A DNA stretch of 64,000 bases. It comes from Deinococcus sp. AB2017081 (lineage in GTDB: Bacteria > Deinococcota > Deinococci > Deinococcales > Deinococcaceae). Positions 34,822 through 44,061 of the stretch are shown piece by piece (position 1 is the stretch's first letter; the number at the start of each line of letters is the position of its first letter). The stretch is from positions 62,001-126,000 of the forward strand of contig NZ_CP140100.1 in NCBI RefSeq assembly GCF_034440735.1, read 5' to 3'. The notes under the pieces are model-generated. The model was not told the DNA's origin and made no database searches. It saw only the letters and a program-made list of their open reading frames with translations. A program made the translations under genes and the position numbers.

Positions 34822-37032
34822 ATGACTTCCCAGCCCCCCCCCCAGCCCGACCCGCTCTTCCGTGAGGGCGGTGACCTGGGGGCACTCATGCGGGCCCATG
34901 ACTGGGCCTCCACGCCCCTCGGGCCGTCCCACACGTGGCCGGAGGCGCTGCGCACGTGCGTGCATCTCCTGCTCGCGTCCAGACAACCGATGTACCTCGC
35001 ATGGACGCCTGATCTCATCGCCCTCTACAACGACGCCTACCGCACCATTCTCGGTACCGACAGGCACCCAGCCGCCCTGGGCGCCCGCACCGCCGACATC
35101 TTCGGCCGCGACGGGTACTCTGACCTCAAGTTGGTATTTGACGCTGCACTGCGTGGGGACGGTGCCGCGTTCGAGAACCTGCTGGTTCCCCTGATGCGCC
35201 ATGGGTACTTGGAAGAGCGCTATTTCGATGTCAGCTACACTCCGGTGTACGTTGATGAGCGCGTCGAGGGCGTGTTCTCCACGGTGACTGAAACCACTGA
35301 ACGGGTGCTCTCGGAGCGCCGTACCCGCTCCCTCGCGGCCCTGACCGCCGACCTGCTTGGTGCCACGACCCCACAACAGGTCGTGCAGGCGGCGCAGGAT
35401 GTCGCCGAGCACAATCCCCACGACCTGCCGTGTCTGCTGCTGTACGTGCCCACTGCGGGGGGGGACTTCCACCTCGGCGGCGCGGCCGGGCTGAGCGACG
35501 AGCAGGTGGCGGTCTGGCAGCGCGCGTCCCACCCCTGGCTGGGCGTGCGCGAGGAGCGCGTGGTTCCGGTGCCGTCCCTGACCGCAGGGTCATGGCCAGC
35601 GTCCGTCACGCAGCTGCTGGTGCTGCCACTCACCCTGTCAGGAGTGGCCCAGCCGTTGGGAGTGCTTGCCGTCGGTCTGAATCCGCACAAACATCTCGAC
35701 ACGGTGTACCGGAACTTTCTGCAGCTGTGCGGCGGGCAGCTCGCGTCGGCCCTCCACACGGTTCGGCTTGCTGCGGAATTGCAGCGTCAGCATGCTGAGC
35801 TTGACGCGCGTACCCGGGCCCTGGGGGCCTTCGAGGAGTGGACGCGCGACCTCACCATCGACCTGAACCCCGATGACCTGATCGGACGGGCTCAGGCACG
35901 GATCGGCAGTCTGATCCCTCTGGATGTGGCCGTGTACTACGAGCGCGAGGGCGAGTACTGGGTCGTGCGGCGGATGCGCGGCGAGTATGGCAATGCAGAG
36001 CTCCAGCGCGCCCACGAGCAGGGCCTGCCACACGCGACCACCGGCAATCTCCGCATCCCCTTCGAGACCGGTGAACCCTACTACCAGGAGGTGTACGACG
36101 AGGTCACCGACCATCTTGCGCCCCACGTCACGCACGTGACCGCCACGGCCATGGTTCCCCTCCGGACGACCCGGGGGGTGCGGGGCATCTTCGGGGTGGC
36201 GGCCTTCGGACGCGTCGGCTGGTCGGCCGTGGACCGCGCGGTGATCGAGACCGTGGGGCGCAGCCTGAGCCTGGCGCTCGACCGGGCAGAGCAGGTGGCC
36301 GACCTGTCGCGGGAGCGGGAACGGCTCGCCGCGCAGACCGTGGCGCTCGCGAGCGCCAACGAGGAACTCGAGGCGTTCGCGTACAGCGTCTCGCACGACC
36401 TGCGTACTCCGCTGCGGCACATTCAGGGTTTCAACGGACTCCTGCACAAATCCCTCGGCGCCGACCTGGATCCCAAGGCGACCCGGTACCTCCACCTGGT
36501 CGCCGACGCGGCGGCACGGATGGACACTCTGATCGACGCCATGCTGAACCTGTCGCGCACCTCTCGGCAGCCACTACGCATGGCCGTGGTCGACCTCGGG
36601 GCGCTGGTGGCGTCCGTGCGTGGGGAGCTGGCGGTGGATGTCCTGGAGCGGCGCGTGTCGTGGCACGTTCCTTCGTTGCCGCTGGTGGTGGGGGATCCCG
36701 ACCTGCTGCGCCAGGTGATGGTGAACCTGCTGAGCAACGCACTGAAGTACACGCGCGGTCGGGAAGAGGCAGTGGTCAAGGTGTGGGCAGAAGAGCGCCC
36801 GGACGGATGGGCGGTGTTCGTGCGGGACAACGGCGTGGGCTTTGACCCCAGGTATCAGGACAAGCTCTTCAGCATCTTCCAGCGCCTCCACCGGGCCGAT
36901 GAGTTCGAGGGCACGGGGGTCGGCCTCGCGAACGTCCGCCGGATCATCACCCGGCATGGCGGGCAGGTGTCGGCGCACGGCGTCCTGGGTGAGGGAGCGA
37001 CGTTTGGGTTCACATTGCCCAGCGCCCGCTGA
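34822..37032 (+). CDS. Sensor histidine kinase (PAS plus two GAF-like domains)
   Basis: A 736-residue soluble kinase. PAS region about residues 20-150 (PLGPSHTWPEALRTCVHLLL, LIALYNDAYRTILGTDRHPA), GAF-like about 165-320 and 340-490 (LIPLDVAVYYEREGEYW). HisKA box FAYSVSHDLRTPLRH with His525; HATPase with NLLSNALKYT, DNGVGFDP and GTGVGLANVRRII. The ATG at 34822 was preferred because homology begins there; an in-frame ATG at 34738 is an alternative. The C-terminal half closely resembles the kinases at 16074, 51943 and 61925. Lies just right of the IS3 insertion. Confidence 0.9.
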   Translation: MTSQPPPQPDPLFREGGDLGALMRAHDWASTPLGPSHTWPEALRTCVHLLLASRQPMYLAWTPDLIALYNDAYRTILGTDRHPAALGARTADIFGRDGYSDLKLVFDAALRGDGAAFENLLVPLMRHGYLEERYFDVSYTPVYVDERVEGVFSTVTETTERVLSERRTRSLAALTADLLGATTPQQVVQAAQDVAEHNPHDLPCLLLYVPTAGGDFHLGGAAGLSDEQVAVWQRASHPWLGVREERVVPVPSLTAGSWPASVTQLLVLPLTLSGVAQPLGVLAVGLNPHKHLDTVYRNFLQLCGGQLASALHTVRLAAELQRQHAELDARTRALGAFEEWTRDLTIDLNPDDLIGRAQARIGSLIPLDVAVYYEREGEYWVVRRMRGEYGNAELQRAHEQGLPHATTGNLRIPFETGEPYYQEVYDEVTDHLAPHVTHVTATAMVPLRTTRGVRGIFGVAAFGRVGWSAVDRAVIETVGRSLSLALDRAEQVADLSRERERLAAQTVALASANEELEAFAYSVSHDLRTPLRHIQGFNGLLHKSLGADLDPKATRYLHLVADAAARMDTLIDAMLNLSRTSRQPLRMAVVDLGALVASVRGELAVDVLERRVSWHVPSLPLVVGDPDLLRQVMVNLLSNALKYTRGREEAVVKVWAEERPDGWAVFVRDNGVGFDPRYQDKLFSIFQRLHRADEFEGTGVGLANVRRIITRHGGQVSAHGVLGEGATFGFTLPSAR

Positions 37033-37354
37033 TCCACGCACCCGCATCCTGGCCGGCCTGAGGGCCAGGCGGCGGCGCTTCCGATGGTTCGCCAGCCGCG
37101 CCCTGCCGGCATCGTGCCTGGGGAGTGCGACCCCCTGCAGGCCTGCAGGAGCCGGTGCCTGCACGATCGGCCTCACGCGGCCCACCCGACCAGAATCAGT
37201 TGCATGAACGCGCGCCGCTGCGCCGGTATGGACGCCGGCGTGGAGTACGCGTCCGCCCGCCGGGCCGGTTCGCCGTGCGGCCGCCCCAGCTGTGAGCACG
37301 GTGACGCCCTCCGGCATCCCACATGGCCCCAGCCCTCCGCCCGCGGGTACACGC
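37033..37354. other. Intergenic, nothing recognised
   Basis: 322 bp between the kinase and the IS6 debris. Short open frames on both strands have no coding features. A run of near-palindromic bases (CCTGCAGGCCTGCAGG at 37132-37147) is the only structure noted. Confidence 0.4.
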
Positions 37355-37795
37355 GGTGGTGGCACGTTGTTGGGTTCGGGTCACGCGGTGCTGAGCGATC
37401 GGACACTTCGCGGCCACAGATCGCCCCACGCTGTGATCGGCTACGCCGCCCGGTTGTACCACCACGTCACGCTGAGCTGCCGGGATGTTGAAGAACGTCT
37501 GCTGAAGCGGGGGAGCTGCGGCACCCGCGAGTCTGTCCGCAGCTGGAGCATTACGGTCGGCGACCTGTGCGCCCAAGGTCGACGCCATCGGGAGCCCCAA
37601 CCGGGCTCCCGATGGCGTCGTTGCTCAGCACAGAGGGTGCCGACGTTGATGCACCATTTTCGGACGGTCTCGGGGCTGACCTGAATGCCTCGCTGGTACA
37701 GTAACTCCGAGACATCTCGGTAGCTGAGCAGGAAGGGGTGATCCAGCCAGACCGAGTGCTGAATGATCGTATGGATGTACGGATTCGTCACTCAG
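37355..37795. mobile_element. Two IS6-type 5' halves in inverted orientation fused at a palindrome
   Basis: Plus strand from 37355: terminal sequence GGTGGTGGCACGTTGTTGGG, then transposase N-terminus (AVIGYAARLYHHVTLSCRDV, GRRHREPQPGSRW). Minus strand from 37791: a second N-terminus (IIQHSVWLDHPFLLSYRDVS, RRHREPGWGSRW). Both stop at the same 41-bp perfect inverted repeat (arms 37580-37597 and 37603-37620, loop CAACC), which corresponds to the RHREP-x-x-GSRW codons of the transposase. Neither half has the catalytic residues. Confidence 0.7.
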
Positions 37796-37852
37796 GGACG
37801 GTCAGCCCCCCCAACCCGGTTCAGGCAACATAGCCAGCACGACACCCACACC

Positions 37853-38122
37853 ATGGTGCTGCGCCGCCTGCTCGACCTGCCCACCGAGCCCACCGCACCG
37901 TCTCCCCCACCCCAGATGCTGGCGGACTGGTTCAGCTACAGCTTCACCCTGCCGGTCGGCACACAGCTGCGCACCACGTACAAGAACGTCGACCGCTTCG
38001 GCACCGTCCGCCCGGACGGCCTGGAGGTCGACGGCACTCTTTACCCCTCGCTGTCCGCCGCCGCTATCGGCGCGGTTGGGCAGAACACCAGCGGCTCGAA
38101 TTTCTGGCGCTACCTGGATTAG
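37853..38122 (+). CDS. Small protein with DUF4357-like C-terminus
   Basis: An 89-residue protein. The second half reads GLEVDGTLYPSLSAAAIGAV and GQNTSGSNFWRYLD, the pattern of the DUF4357-type domain (G-x-Y-x-S-x-S-x-A-A ... N-G-x-x-F/W) found at the end of restriction-system and methionine-sulfoxide-like proteins. The ATG is chosen because upstream sequence belongs to IS debris. Possibly a fragment of a longer protein whose 5' part was lost. Function unknown. Confidence 0.5.
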   Translation: MVLRRLLDLPTEPTAPSPPPQMLADWFSYSFTLPVGTQLRTTYKNVDRFGTVRPDGLEVDGTLYPSLSAAAIGAVGQNTSGSNFWRYLD

Positions 38123-38228
38123 GACACCCAGGTTTGGAAGCCCATGATGGCCCTGCGCTGAGGAGGAATGACCATGAACACCGCCTGGCAGTACGTCATC
38201 AAATCGGCGAGGAACCTGCACGCGTAGG

Positions 38229-38560
38229 GGCACGCGACCTTCACCCGTCAGCAGCTTGTAGACGACGCCCTGCGCCTCAGTTGGCCGATTGAAGAACGCG
38301 CTGAGCGGCACCACGCAGCGGTAGCCCGGCGACATGGACGGCGCGAAACTGGGCACGCCCAGGAGCGTCTCGGTGCGGGCGTTGGTGTTGATGAACCGCC
38401 GGGCCAGTTCTGGCGTCCAGTTCGTCGCGGGCAGCAGGCCCCAGTGCATGACGGCCACCTCCGTCAGTGCGCGCGCCCAGATGTGGTGCAGGACGGTCAG
38501 GCCATCGGTCGGCCGCGCCCACACGCGATCCGGGGGCGGCAGGCCACGGTCGGCGTACGC
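38229..38560 (-). pseudogene. Fragment of an SOS-response-associated peptidase (YedK/HMCES family)
   Basis: The minus-strand frame encodes MHWGLLPATNWTPELARRFI, NTNARTETLLGVPSFAPSM and YRCVVPLSAFFNR, which match the WGLIP ... NARAET ... RRCLVPADGFYEW core of the YedK family that crosslinks abasic sites in ssDNA. The catalytic N-terminal Met-Cys and the C-terminal His region are absent; downstream of GEGRVP the frame is lost in unrelated sequence. Non-functional remnant. The frame is open upstream into the hydrolase promoter, where no start of this family is found. Confidence 0.65.
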
Positions 38561-38701
38561 GCCCACGCGGCCGGACGCCACCGGCTGGTGCAGCGCCGTC
38601 GCCGTCCACCCTCTGCCGACCGGGAGGCCCCGCCGGACAAGGCCCAAGAGGCCTTGGCGTGACCGGGTGGCCGCCCACACCGCACGCCCCGACAGTAAGG
38701 G

Positions 38702-39538
38702 ATGACTTCGCCCACGCCCGCCCCCCGGCCCCCCGCCCAGGACGCTTCCGCGCCTCCCCTCGTCCACGTCCGGCGCGGCCAGGGCAAACCGCTGCTGCTC
38801 ATCCACGGGCTGGGCAGTTCCTGGCAGACCTGGGCCCCGATCCTGCCCGGACTGGAAGCGCAGCGGGAGGTCATCGCCGTCGACCTGCCCGGCTTCGGCC
38901 ACACCCCCCCCCTGTCCGGGGAGGTGAGCATCGCCACGCTCGCCGACGCCGTGACCGAGTTCCTGACGCGCGAGGATCTCCTGGGCATCGATGCCGTGGG
39001 CACCTCCATGGGCGCCCGGCTGGTGCTGGAACTCGCGCGGCGCGGGGGCGTCCTGGGCGCGGTGGTGTCGCTCGATCCGGGCGGGTTCTGGCAGGGCTGG
39101 GAACGGGGCTTCTTCTACAGCACGGTGGCCGCGTCCATCACGCTGATCCGGGCGCTCCAGCCGGTCATGCCTGCCCTGACGGCGTCGCCCGTCGGCCGCA
39201 GCGCCCTGTTCGCCCAGTTCTCCTCGCACCCGTGGGCCCTGGCGCCGGAACTCACCCTCACCGAGATGAGGAGCTTCGCCGCCTCGCCGTCCACCGACGA
39301 CGCGCTGCACACCCTGGCGTTCGGCGCAGCGCAGCAGGGGCTGCCCCGGGGCCAGCTGGCGCACCCGCTGGTGATCGGCTGGGGGCGCTGGGACCGGGTG
39401 TGCCTGCCGGTACAGGCCGCGAGGGCACAGGCGCTCTTCCCCGACGCCCGGCTGCACTGGTTCGACCACAGCGGCCACTTCCCGCACTGGGACATGCCTG
39501 CCCAGACGCTGCAGCTCATTCTGGACACCACCGCCTGA
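38702..39538 (+). CDS. Alpha/beta hydrolase
   Basis: A 278-residue hydrolase. LLLIHGLGSSWQTWAPIL gives the oxyanion loop, AVGTSMGARLVLE the Ser elbow, IGWGRWDRVCLP the acid and HSGHFPHWDMP the His. Typical of esterases, lipases and C-C hydrolases; no substrate hint from context. No signal peptide. Start at ATG; the upstream 160 bp hold only the YedK fragment. Confidence 0.85.
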   Translation: MTSPTPAPRPPAQDASAPPLVHVRRGQGKPLLLIHGLGSSWQTWAPILPGLEAQREVIAVDLPGFGHTPPLSGEVSIATLADAVTEFLTREDLLGIDAVGTSMGARLVLELARRGGVLGAVVSLDPGGFWQGWERGFFYSTVAASITLIRALQPVMPALTASPVGRSALFAQFSSHPWALAPELTLTEMRSFAASPSTDDALHTLAFGAAQQGLPRGQLAHPLVIGWGRWDRVCLPVQAARAQALFPDARLHWFDHSGHFPHWDMPAQTLQLILDTTA

Positions 39539-39579
39539 CCCGGCCCAGGCCCGCGCCCACGCTGTGGCACCATCAGCGG

Positions 39580-39990
39580 GTGCGCCGCGCCTTCCTGTTC
39601 CTCCTGCTCCTGCTGGCGACCGCCCACGCCGCGCCCGCCCTGCTGGTCGGCGTGGCCTCGGTCATCGACGGCGACACGCTGGAGATCCAGGGCGTGCGCG
39701 TCCGGCGGTTCGGCATCGATGCCCCGGAATCTTCGCAGACCTGCACGAAGGCCGGGACGGTGTACCGCTGTGGGCAGCGGGCGGCGCTGGCTCAGGGCGG
39801 GCTGGTGAAGGGGAAGACCGTGACCTGCACGCCGAAGTCCAAAGACCGTGATGGGCGCACCGTGGCGGCATCGTCGACAAGATGAACATGAACGCCTGGA
39901 TGCCCTTGCAGGGGCACGCGTTGGCGTCGCTCCAGTACGGCACGGCCATGTTTGCCGCGCAGGAGAAGGTTGCGGACATTGCCGGGGTCA
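39580..39990 (+). pseudogene. Thermonuclease (SNase-like) gene with a frameshift
   Basis: Starts at a GTG with a signal peptide (FLFLLLLLATAHAAPAL), then the SNase core: SVIDGDTLEIQGVRVR, RRFGIDAPESSQTC (active-site Arg and Glu) and SKDRDGRT (second Arg). The frame then ends ASSTR at 39885. A shifted frame continues the family pattern at once (MNMNAWMPLQGHALASLQYG, TAMFAAQEKVADIAG), so a small indel near 39868 splits the gene. Secreted nuclease presumably lost. Sequencing error cannot be excluded. Confidence 0.7.
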
Positions 39991-40267
39991 GTCGTCACGG
40001 CGATCTGGCGAGGAGCCCTCGCTGGCCAGCAGGCCCTTTCAGCGGCCCGCAGCCCACCCGCGCAGGCCATCACATGACCAGGGCGAACCGCACAGGGGCG
40101 CTGGACATCCAGACCCGCGTGATGACAGAAGCCCCCGATCCGGCGTATGGCGGCCCTGGCGCGGCCCCGCCCGACCACAACGGTGATGGAAGCCTTAAGG
40201 CCCGGCTGTTCGCCGGCCCCGAACCAGTGCTTACATGGCAGGAGTTCCACAACCCAAGGGGGAAGGT

Positions 40268-42136
40268 ATGCCTGGAATCCTGGCTTTCTGGCTCCGTCAT
40301 CGCCGCTCGTCCGGCTGGCCCGTGACCGTCGCCACCGCCCTCACGCTGATGGGCTGTCAGCAGACGCTGCAGGTCGAGTCGGTGCTCGGCGCCCAGCGCC
40401 GTGGTCCACCGCTGACGTACACCAACCCGCTGCCCATCTCCACGGAACGTGGCCGCATCGAGACCTGTGCCGATCCCGACATCATCCGTGGACAGACGCC
40501 AGGCGACACGGACTGGTACCTGTACTGCACCACGGATCCGCATTCGGGCAACGACCGGGACGCCAGCGGCAACCTGATCTTCCACCCCATCAGCATGGCC
40601 CGGTCGCGTGATCTGGTGAACTGGACGTATGTGGGCGACGCCCTGCCCGACAAGCCCGCATGGGTGCGCCCGGACGCGGGCCTGTGGGCCCCGGACGTCG
40701 AGTACCTGAACGGCCGGTACCACCTGTACTACACCGCCAGCGAGACGGTGGCGGGCGGCAGCGCGATCGGGGTGGCCACCAGCGACAGCCCGCTGGGGCC
40801 GTGGACGGACGCGGGTGCCCCGGTGGTCGAGCCCCATCCGGCCCCCTGTTGTCCGGACAGCCGCCGCTGGACCTTCGATCCCGCCGTGATCCAGGACGAC
40901 CGGGGCCAGAAGTGGATCTACTACGGCTCGTATTTCGGCGGCATCTCGGTGCGCCGGCTCTCGGACGACGGACTGCGCTCCGACCCGGCCACCCAGGTGC
41001 AGGTGGCCAGCGCCAACCGCTACGAGGCCAGCAACGTGTTCCGGCATGACGGCTATTACTACCTGTTCGTGTCCAGCTCGGACTGCTGCCGGGGCCCCCT
41101 GACCGGGTACAGCGTCTTCGTGGGCCGCTCCGTGGAGCCCGGCGGCCCCTTTCTCGACCGCGACGGGGTCGACCTGAACGCCACGTACGTGGGGGGCACG
41201 CCGGTGATCAGCATGAACGGCAACCGCTGGGTCGGCCCGGGCCACAACGCCGTGTTCACCGACGCGGCCGGGCAGGACTGGACGGTCTACCACGCCATTG
41301 ACCGGGCCGATCCGTACCTGGCCGAGCCCGGGGGGATCAACCAGCGCCCGGCGCTGCTCGATCCGCTGGACTGGGTGGACGGCTGGCCCACCGTGCGCGG
41401 CGGCCTGTGGGCCTCGGATGAGCCCCTGCCGGCCCCCGCCGCGCAGGCCGGCGACCGCGACCGCACCCGCACCCCGAAACTGCGTGTGGACGTGCCGGGC
41501 AAGCTGCTGGGAGCCTACAGCGACGAGTTCACCGCGCCGGGCCTCAGCCCGAGCTGGAGCTGGGTTCGGCCGCCCGTCGCCGGGATGGTGAACGTTGAGA
41601 ACGGCGCCCTGCGCTTCGACACCCAGAACGCCGAACTCTTCGAAGACCGCGACGACGCCTCGGTGCTGCTGCGCCCCGCCCCTCAGGGCGACTACGTGGT
41701 CGAGACCCGCCTGACGCTGAACCTGCCCCCTGAGGGCTGCTGCTTCAACTACTCGCAGGCCGGCCTGGTGGTCTACGGCGACGACGACCGCTACGTGAAG
41801 CTGGCGCAGGTCAGCATTTTCGAGACCCGGCAGCTCGAGTTCGGCAAGGAGGTCGCTGCCGGCGCCCCCGGCTTCCCGCGCTACGGCAACACCGTGCTGA
41901 GCGCCGGCGCCCCGACCATCTGGCTGCGGTTGGCCCGCCGCCTGGACGGCGCCGAGGAGCAGTACACCGCGTCCTCCAGCCGCGACGGACAGCACTGGAC
42001 ACGGGGCGGCACCTGGACGCATGCCCTGGGGGGAAGTGCCCGCATCGGTCTGGTGTCGCTGGGCGGCGCTGGCTTCACCGCCCGCTTCGACTACCTGCGC
42101 GTGTATGACCTGAAACAGAACCACGACCTGAAGTGA
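40268..42136 (+). CDS. Family 43 glycoside hydrolase lipoprotein (arabinanase/xylosidase-like)
   Basis: A 622-residue exported lipoprotein with lipobox LMGC (Cys30). The GH43 five-bladed propeller covers about residues 50-390: ETCADPDIIRG holds the general-base Asp, WTFDPAVIQDD the pKa-modulating Asp and RYEASNVFRHDGYYYLF the acid Glu. Residues about 425-620 form a concanavalin-like beta-sandwich (YSDEFTAPGLSPSWSW, FNYSQAGLVVYGDDDRYVKL), as in beta-xylosidase C-terminal domains. It would trim arabinan, xylan or similar side chains at the cell surface. ATG at 40268 is chosen for the AAGGGGGAAGG site just before it; an in-frame ATG 33 bp upstream lacks one. Confidence 0.85.
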   Translation: MPGILAFWLRHRRSSGWPVTVATALTLMGCQQTLQVESVLGAQRRGPPLTYTNPLPISTERGRIETCADPDIIRGQTPGDTDWYLYCTTDPHSGNDRDASGNLIFHPISMARSRDLVNWTYVGDALPDKPAWVRPDAGLWAPDVEYLNGRYHLYYTASETVAGGSAIGVATSDSPLGPWTDAGAPVVEPHPAPCCPDSRRWTFDPAVIQDDRGQKWIYYGSYFGGISVRRLSDDGLRSDPATQVQVASANRYEASNVFRHDGYYYLFVSSSDCCRGPLTGYSVFVGRSVEPGGPFLDRDGVDLNATYVGGTPVISMNGNRWVGPGHNAVFTDAAGQDWTVYHAIDRADPYLAEPGGINQRPALLDPLDWVDGWPTVRGGLWASDEPLPAPAAQAGDRDRTRTPKLRVDVPGKLLGAYSDEFTAPGLSPSWSWVRPPVAGMVNVENGALRFDTQNAELFEDRDDASVLLRPAPQGDYVVETRLTLNLPPEGCCFNYSQAGLVVYGDDDRYVKLAQVSIFETRQLEFGKEVAAGAPGFPRYGNTVLSAGAPTIWLRLARRLDGAEEQYTASSSRDGQHWTRGGTWTHALGGSARIGLVSLGGAGFTARFDYLRVYDLKQNHDLK

Positions 42137-42372
42137 ACCACGGTGTCAGGGGGCGTCCGCGTGGTGCTGGGCGCTCCCTGACCATGATGCCTCCAGCCCA
42201 CCAGCAGCGCGAACTGGTCACGCGGGCAGACCACGCACCAGCACGGCGCGGGAACGGTCTCGCCGCCGTGCATGTCGGCCAGAACGCTCTCACCGCCGCA
42301 GCGGGTGCAGGCGGGATGTGGCTCGTCGGTGACAGGGGGGCCGAAGCGGGCGACGAGATCAGCTTTGTTCAT
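42091..42372 (-). CDS. Small putative zinc-ribbon protein, unknown function
   Basis: A 93-residue protein, convergent with and overlapping the GH43 gene by 46 bp. Two Cys pairs (HPACTRCGGE and APCWCVVCPR) suggest a zinc ribbon. The N-terminus MNKADLVARFGPPVTDEP is protein-like. The tail is Arg/Ser-rich and may be out of frame. I do not recognise a family. Confidence 0.5.
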   Translation of the reverse strand: MNKADLVARFGPPVTDEPHPACTRCGGESVLADMHGGETVPAPCWCVVCPRDQFALLVGWRHHGQGAPSTTRTPPDTVVHFRSWFCFRSYTRR

Positions 42373-42724
42373 CCGGCGTTGCCGCCGAGACGATCACGAT
42401 CCGCAGGTGCGGAGGCCAGTCCCCATCCGCGCGACCGGCGCGTCGGCCTTCGTGCCCAGCAGCGCTTCGAACCAGACATCGTGCTGGACGCAGGAGTGAT
42501 ATGGGCTCCGGCCCACGTCCAGTCCTGACCCTGGTCGTGGGCGCGAGCACAGGCCAACCACAACGCCCGGCCACGATACCTGGAATGGCCACGACACCGC
42601 AGACTGACGCCGTCACCAGCCTGTTCTTGACACCCACTGGACGGCCCAGGACGCCGGGGGGCCACCGCCCCCTCACGCGGCTGGCTCCCACCGACGGGCA
42701 CTTCAGCCAATGCTGGTAGCGGGC
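42373..42724. other. Intergenic, nothing recognised
   Basis: 352 bp between the small zinc-ribbon gene and the decayed IS6 copy. No supported gene, repeat or RNA. The far left end of that IS6 copy may lie here but no terminal sequence could be found. Confidence 0.35.
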
Positions 42725-43368
42725 GAGACCGATGGTGAAGGTTCGAGGTCCGGTCATGGAGGGCGAGGAAGTCCAGTGCTCGGTTTCGTGACCGGAACCC
42801 GCGTTGCTCGTGGGTCGATGAGACGATTCGACCAGCGTGTTGCAGCGGGCTGTAGAGACCATTGACCGTGCTCGACAGCGTGGAACACGAAGAGGTCACG
42901 GATCGCCGCCCCAGAGCTCTTCAACGTGTCGCTGTGACTACCCTCCGGCACGTCGTACCGACCCAGCAGGCGAGCGACGAACGATGTGGCAACCTCGGTG
43001 TCATAAGAGTATTGGATGAAGACGTCCAGCACCGCTCCGTGATCGTCGACCGCCCGCCACCGCCAGTGTCTGACGCCACCAGTGCACCCGCACATCTCGT
43101 CCAGATGGGCCCGGGAACCGCCTCGGGGTTTCCGGTGGCGCAGGCCATAGGCGAAGAGATCACTGAAGTTGACGCATTCCGCGCGGATCCACTCGTGAGT
43201 AACACCGAGTCCTCGTTCTAGACGACGTTCGTCAATGTTGTGGTAGCTCGGAGAACACCAAGAGGTGCGCCAGACAGCGAGATTGATCACCTCGAGAGGC
43301 GCCTGATGCCCTGGGAGCTCCCGACCGCTCAGCACCGCGCCACCATATCGGAACACCTTGTCACACCC
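42725..43368 (-). mobile_element. Decayed, nearly full-length IS6-family copy (subfamily 2)
   Basis: On the minus strand a frame keeps most of the transposase in degenerate form: ERGLGVTHEWIRAECVNFSD, LRHRKPRGGSRAHLDEMCG (first Asp), RAVDDHGAVLDVFIQYSYDT and DVPEGSHSDTLKSSGAAIRD (second Asp). The C-terminus is shifted to another frame (RGFRSRNRALDFLALHDRTS). The right terminal sequence, read on the minus strand from 43368, is GGGTGTGACAAGGTGTTC. Frameshifts make it inactive. Confidence 0.7.
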
Positions 43369-43514
43369 GTGGGAGGGCACCAGCTGGGCCGATCGGTGCA
43401 GGACAGCGGGGGTGCGCTGGACATCCGCTTCCAGCCGCGGGAGACGACCCCCACGCTCGGAGTGCCCAGACGACGGACACTGAACCCACGGCACCCCGCC
43501 CCAGCCTGCGGCCC

Positions 43515-43723
43515 ACCTGCTCACACCAACGCAGGACGTCCTCTATCTGCACGCCCTGGTCTCGAACCTTTGCCGGATTACCCGGATCAGAATTCCTGCG
43601 AACCTCAAATGAAACAACCCAGCTGCATCCCATCTCCTCTGGCGAGAAGCGATGCAGCAGGCAGCTTGACGATCTGGCCGCCTGCTGCGTCATGACGGCC
43701 CCGCTGAGATCACGTTTCCGGAA
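43515..43723 (+). mobile_element. IS6-type 3' remnant next to parA
   Basis: Plus-strand remnant of the transposase 3' end: weak matches to the RTQEFLALHARVSNLH region, then CTGGCGAGAAGCGATGCAGC followed by a degenerate stop-codon hairpin (43656-43691, arms GCAGCAGGC and GCCTGCTGC) and a terminus resembling CGTTTCCGGAACC. It mirrors the remnant at 31205-31467 and cuts into whatever preceded parA. Confidence 0.55.
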
Positions 43724-44016
43724 CCATTGCCGACAGCGCGATCGCTCAACTGAAGCGCCTCCGCCCGGCTGAGCAGTACGCCGTGCTGCGCTCCATGTTG
43801 CGCGTGCTTCTCAGAAAACATCTGAACGCAGATCAGTGGCACCCGCTCGAACGACTGATGCCGCATGGAGTCGATGGCTCCGTTCAGCTGACGGGGTTTC
43901 TCGCAGTCACGTCTGCCGCACCGGATCCGCCAGACAGGACAGCGGCCGTGAACCGCCGCCTGAGTCCGCAGCTCTCCCAGGAGCGTGAGGCGGCTCTCCA
44001 GCGTGATCTCTGTGCC

Positions 44017-44034
44017 GGTCTTACCGGTAAGACC
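44017..44034. promoter_or_regulatory. Perfect 18-bp palindrome upstream of parA: operator or centromere candidate
   Basis: GGTCTTACCGGTAAGACC is a perfect palindrome 28 bp before the preferred parA start. No second copy was noticed in the window. Sites like this before parAB operons serve as operator for ParA/ParB autoregulation or as a parS nucleation site. Which one cannot be read from sequence. Confidence 0.55.
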
Positions 44035-44061
44035 ATGGGCCCGGCGCGGTATCGTGACCGC

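Noticed and set aside
37802..39487. 561-codon minus-strand frame
   Set aside because: Only the YedK-like stretch near 38229-38560 is meaningful; the rest is antisense to the hydrolase gene or unrelated sequence.
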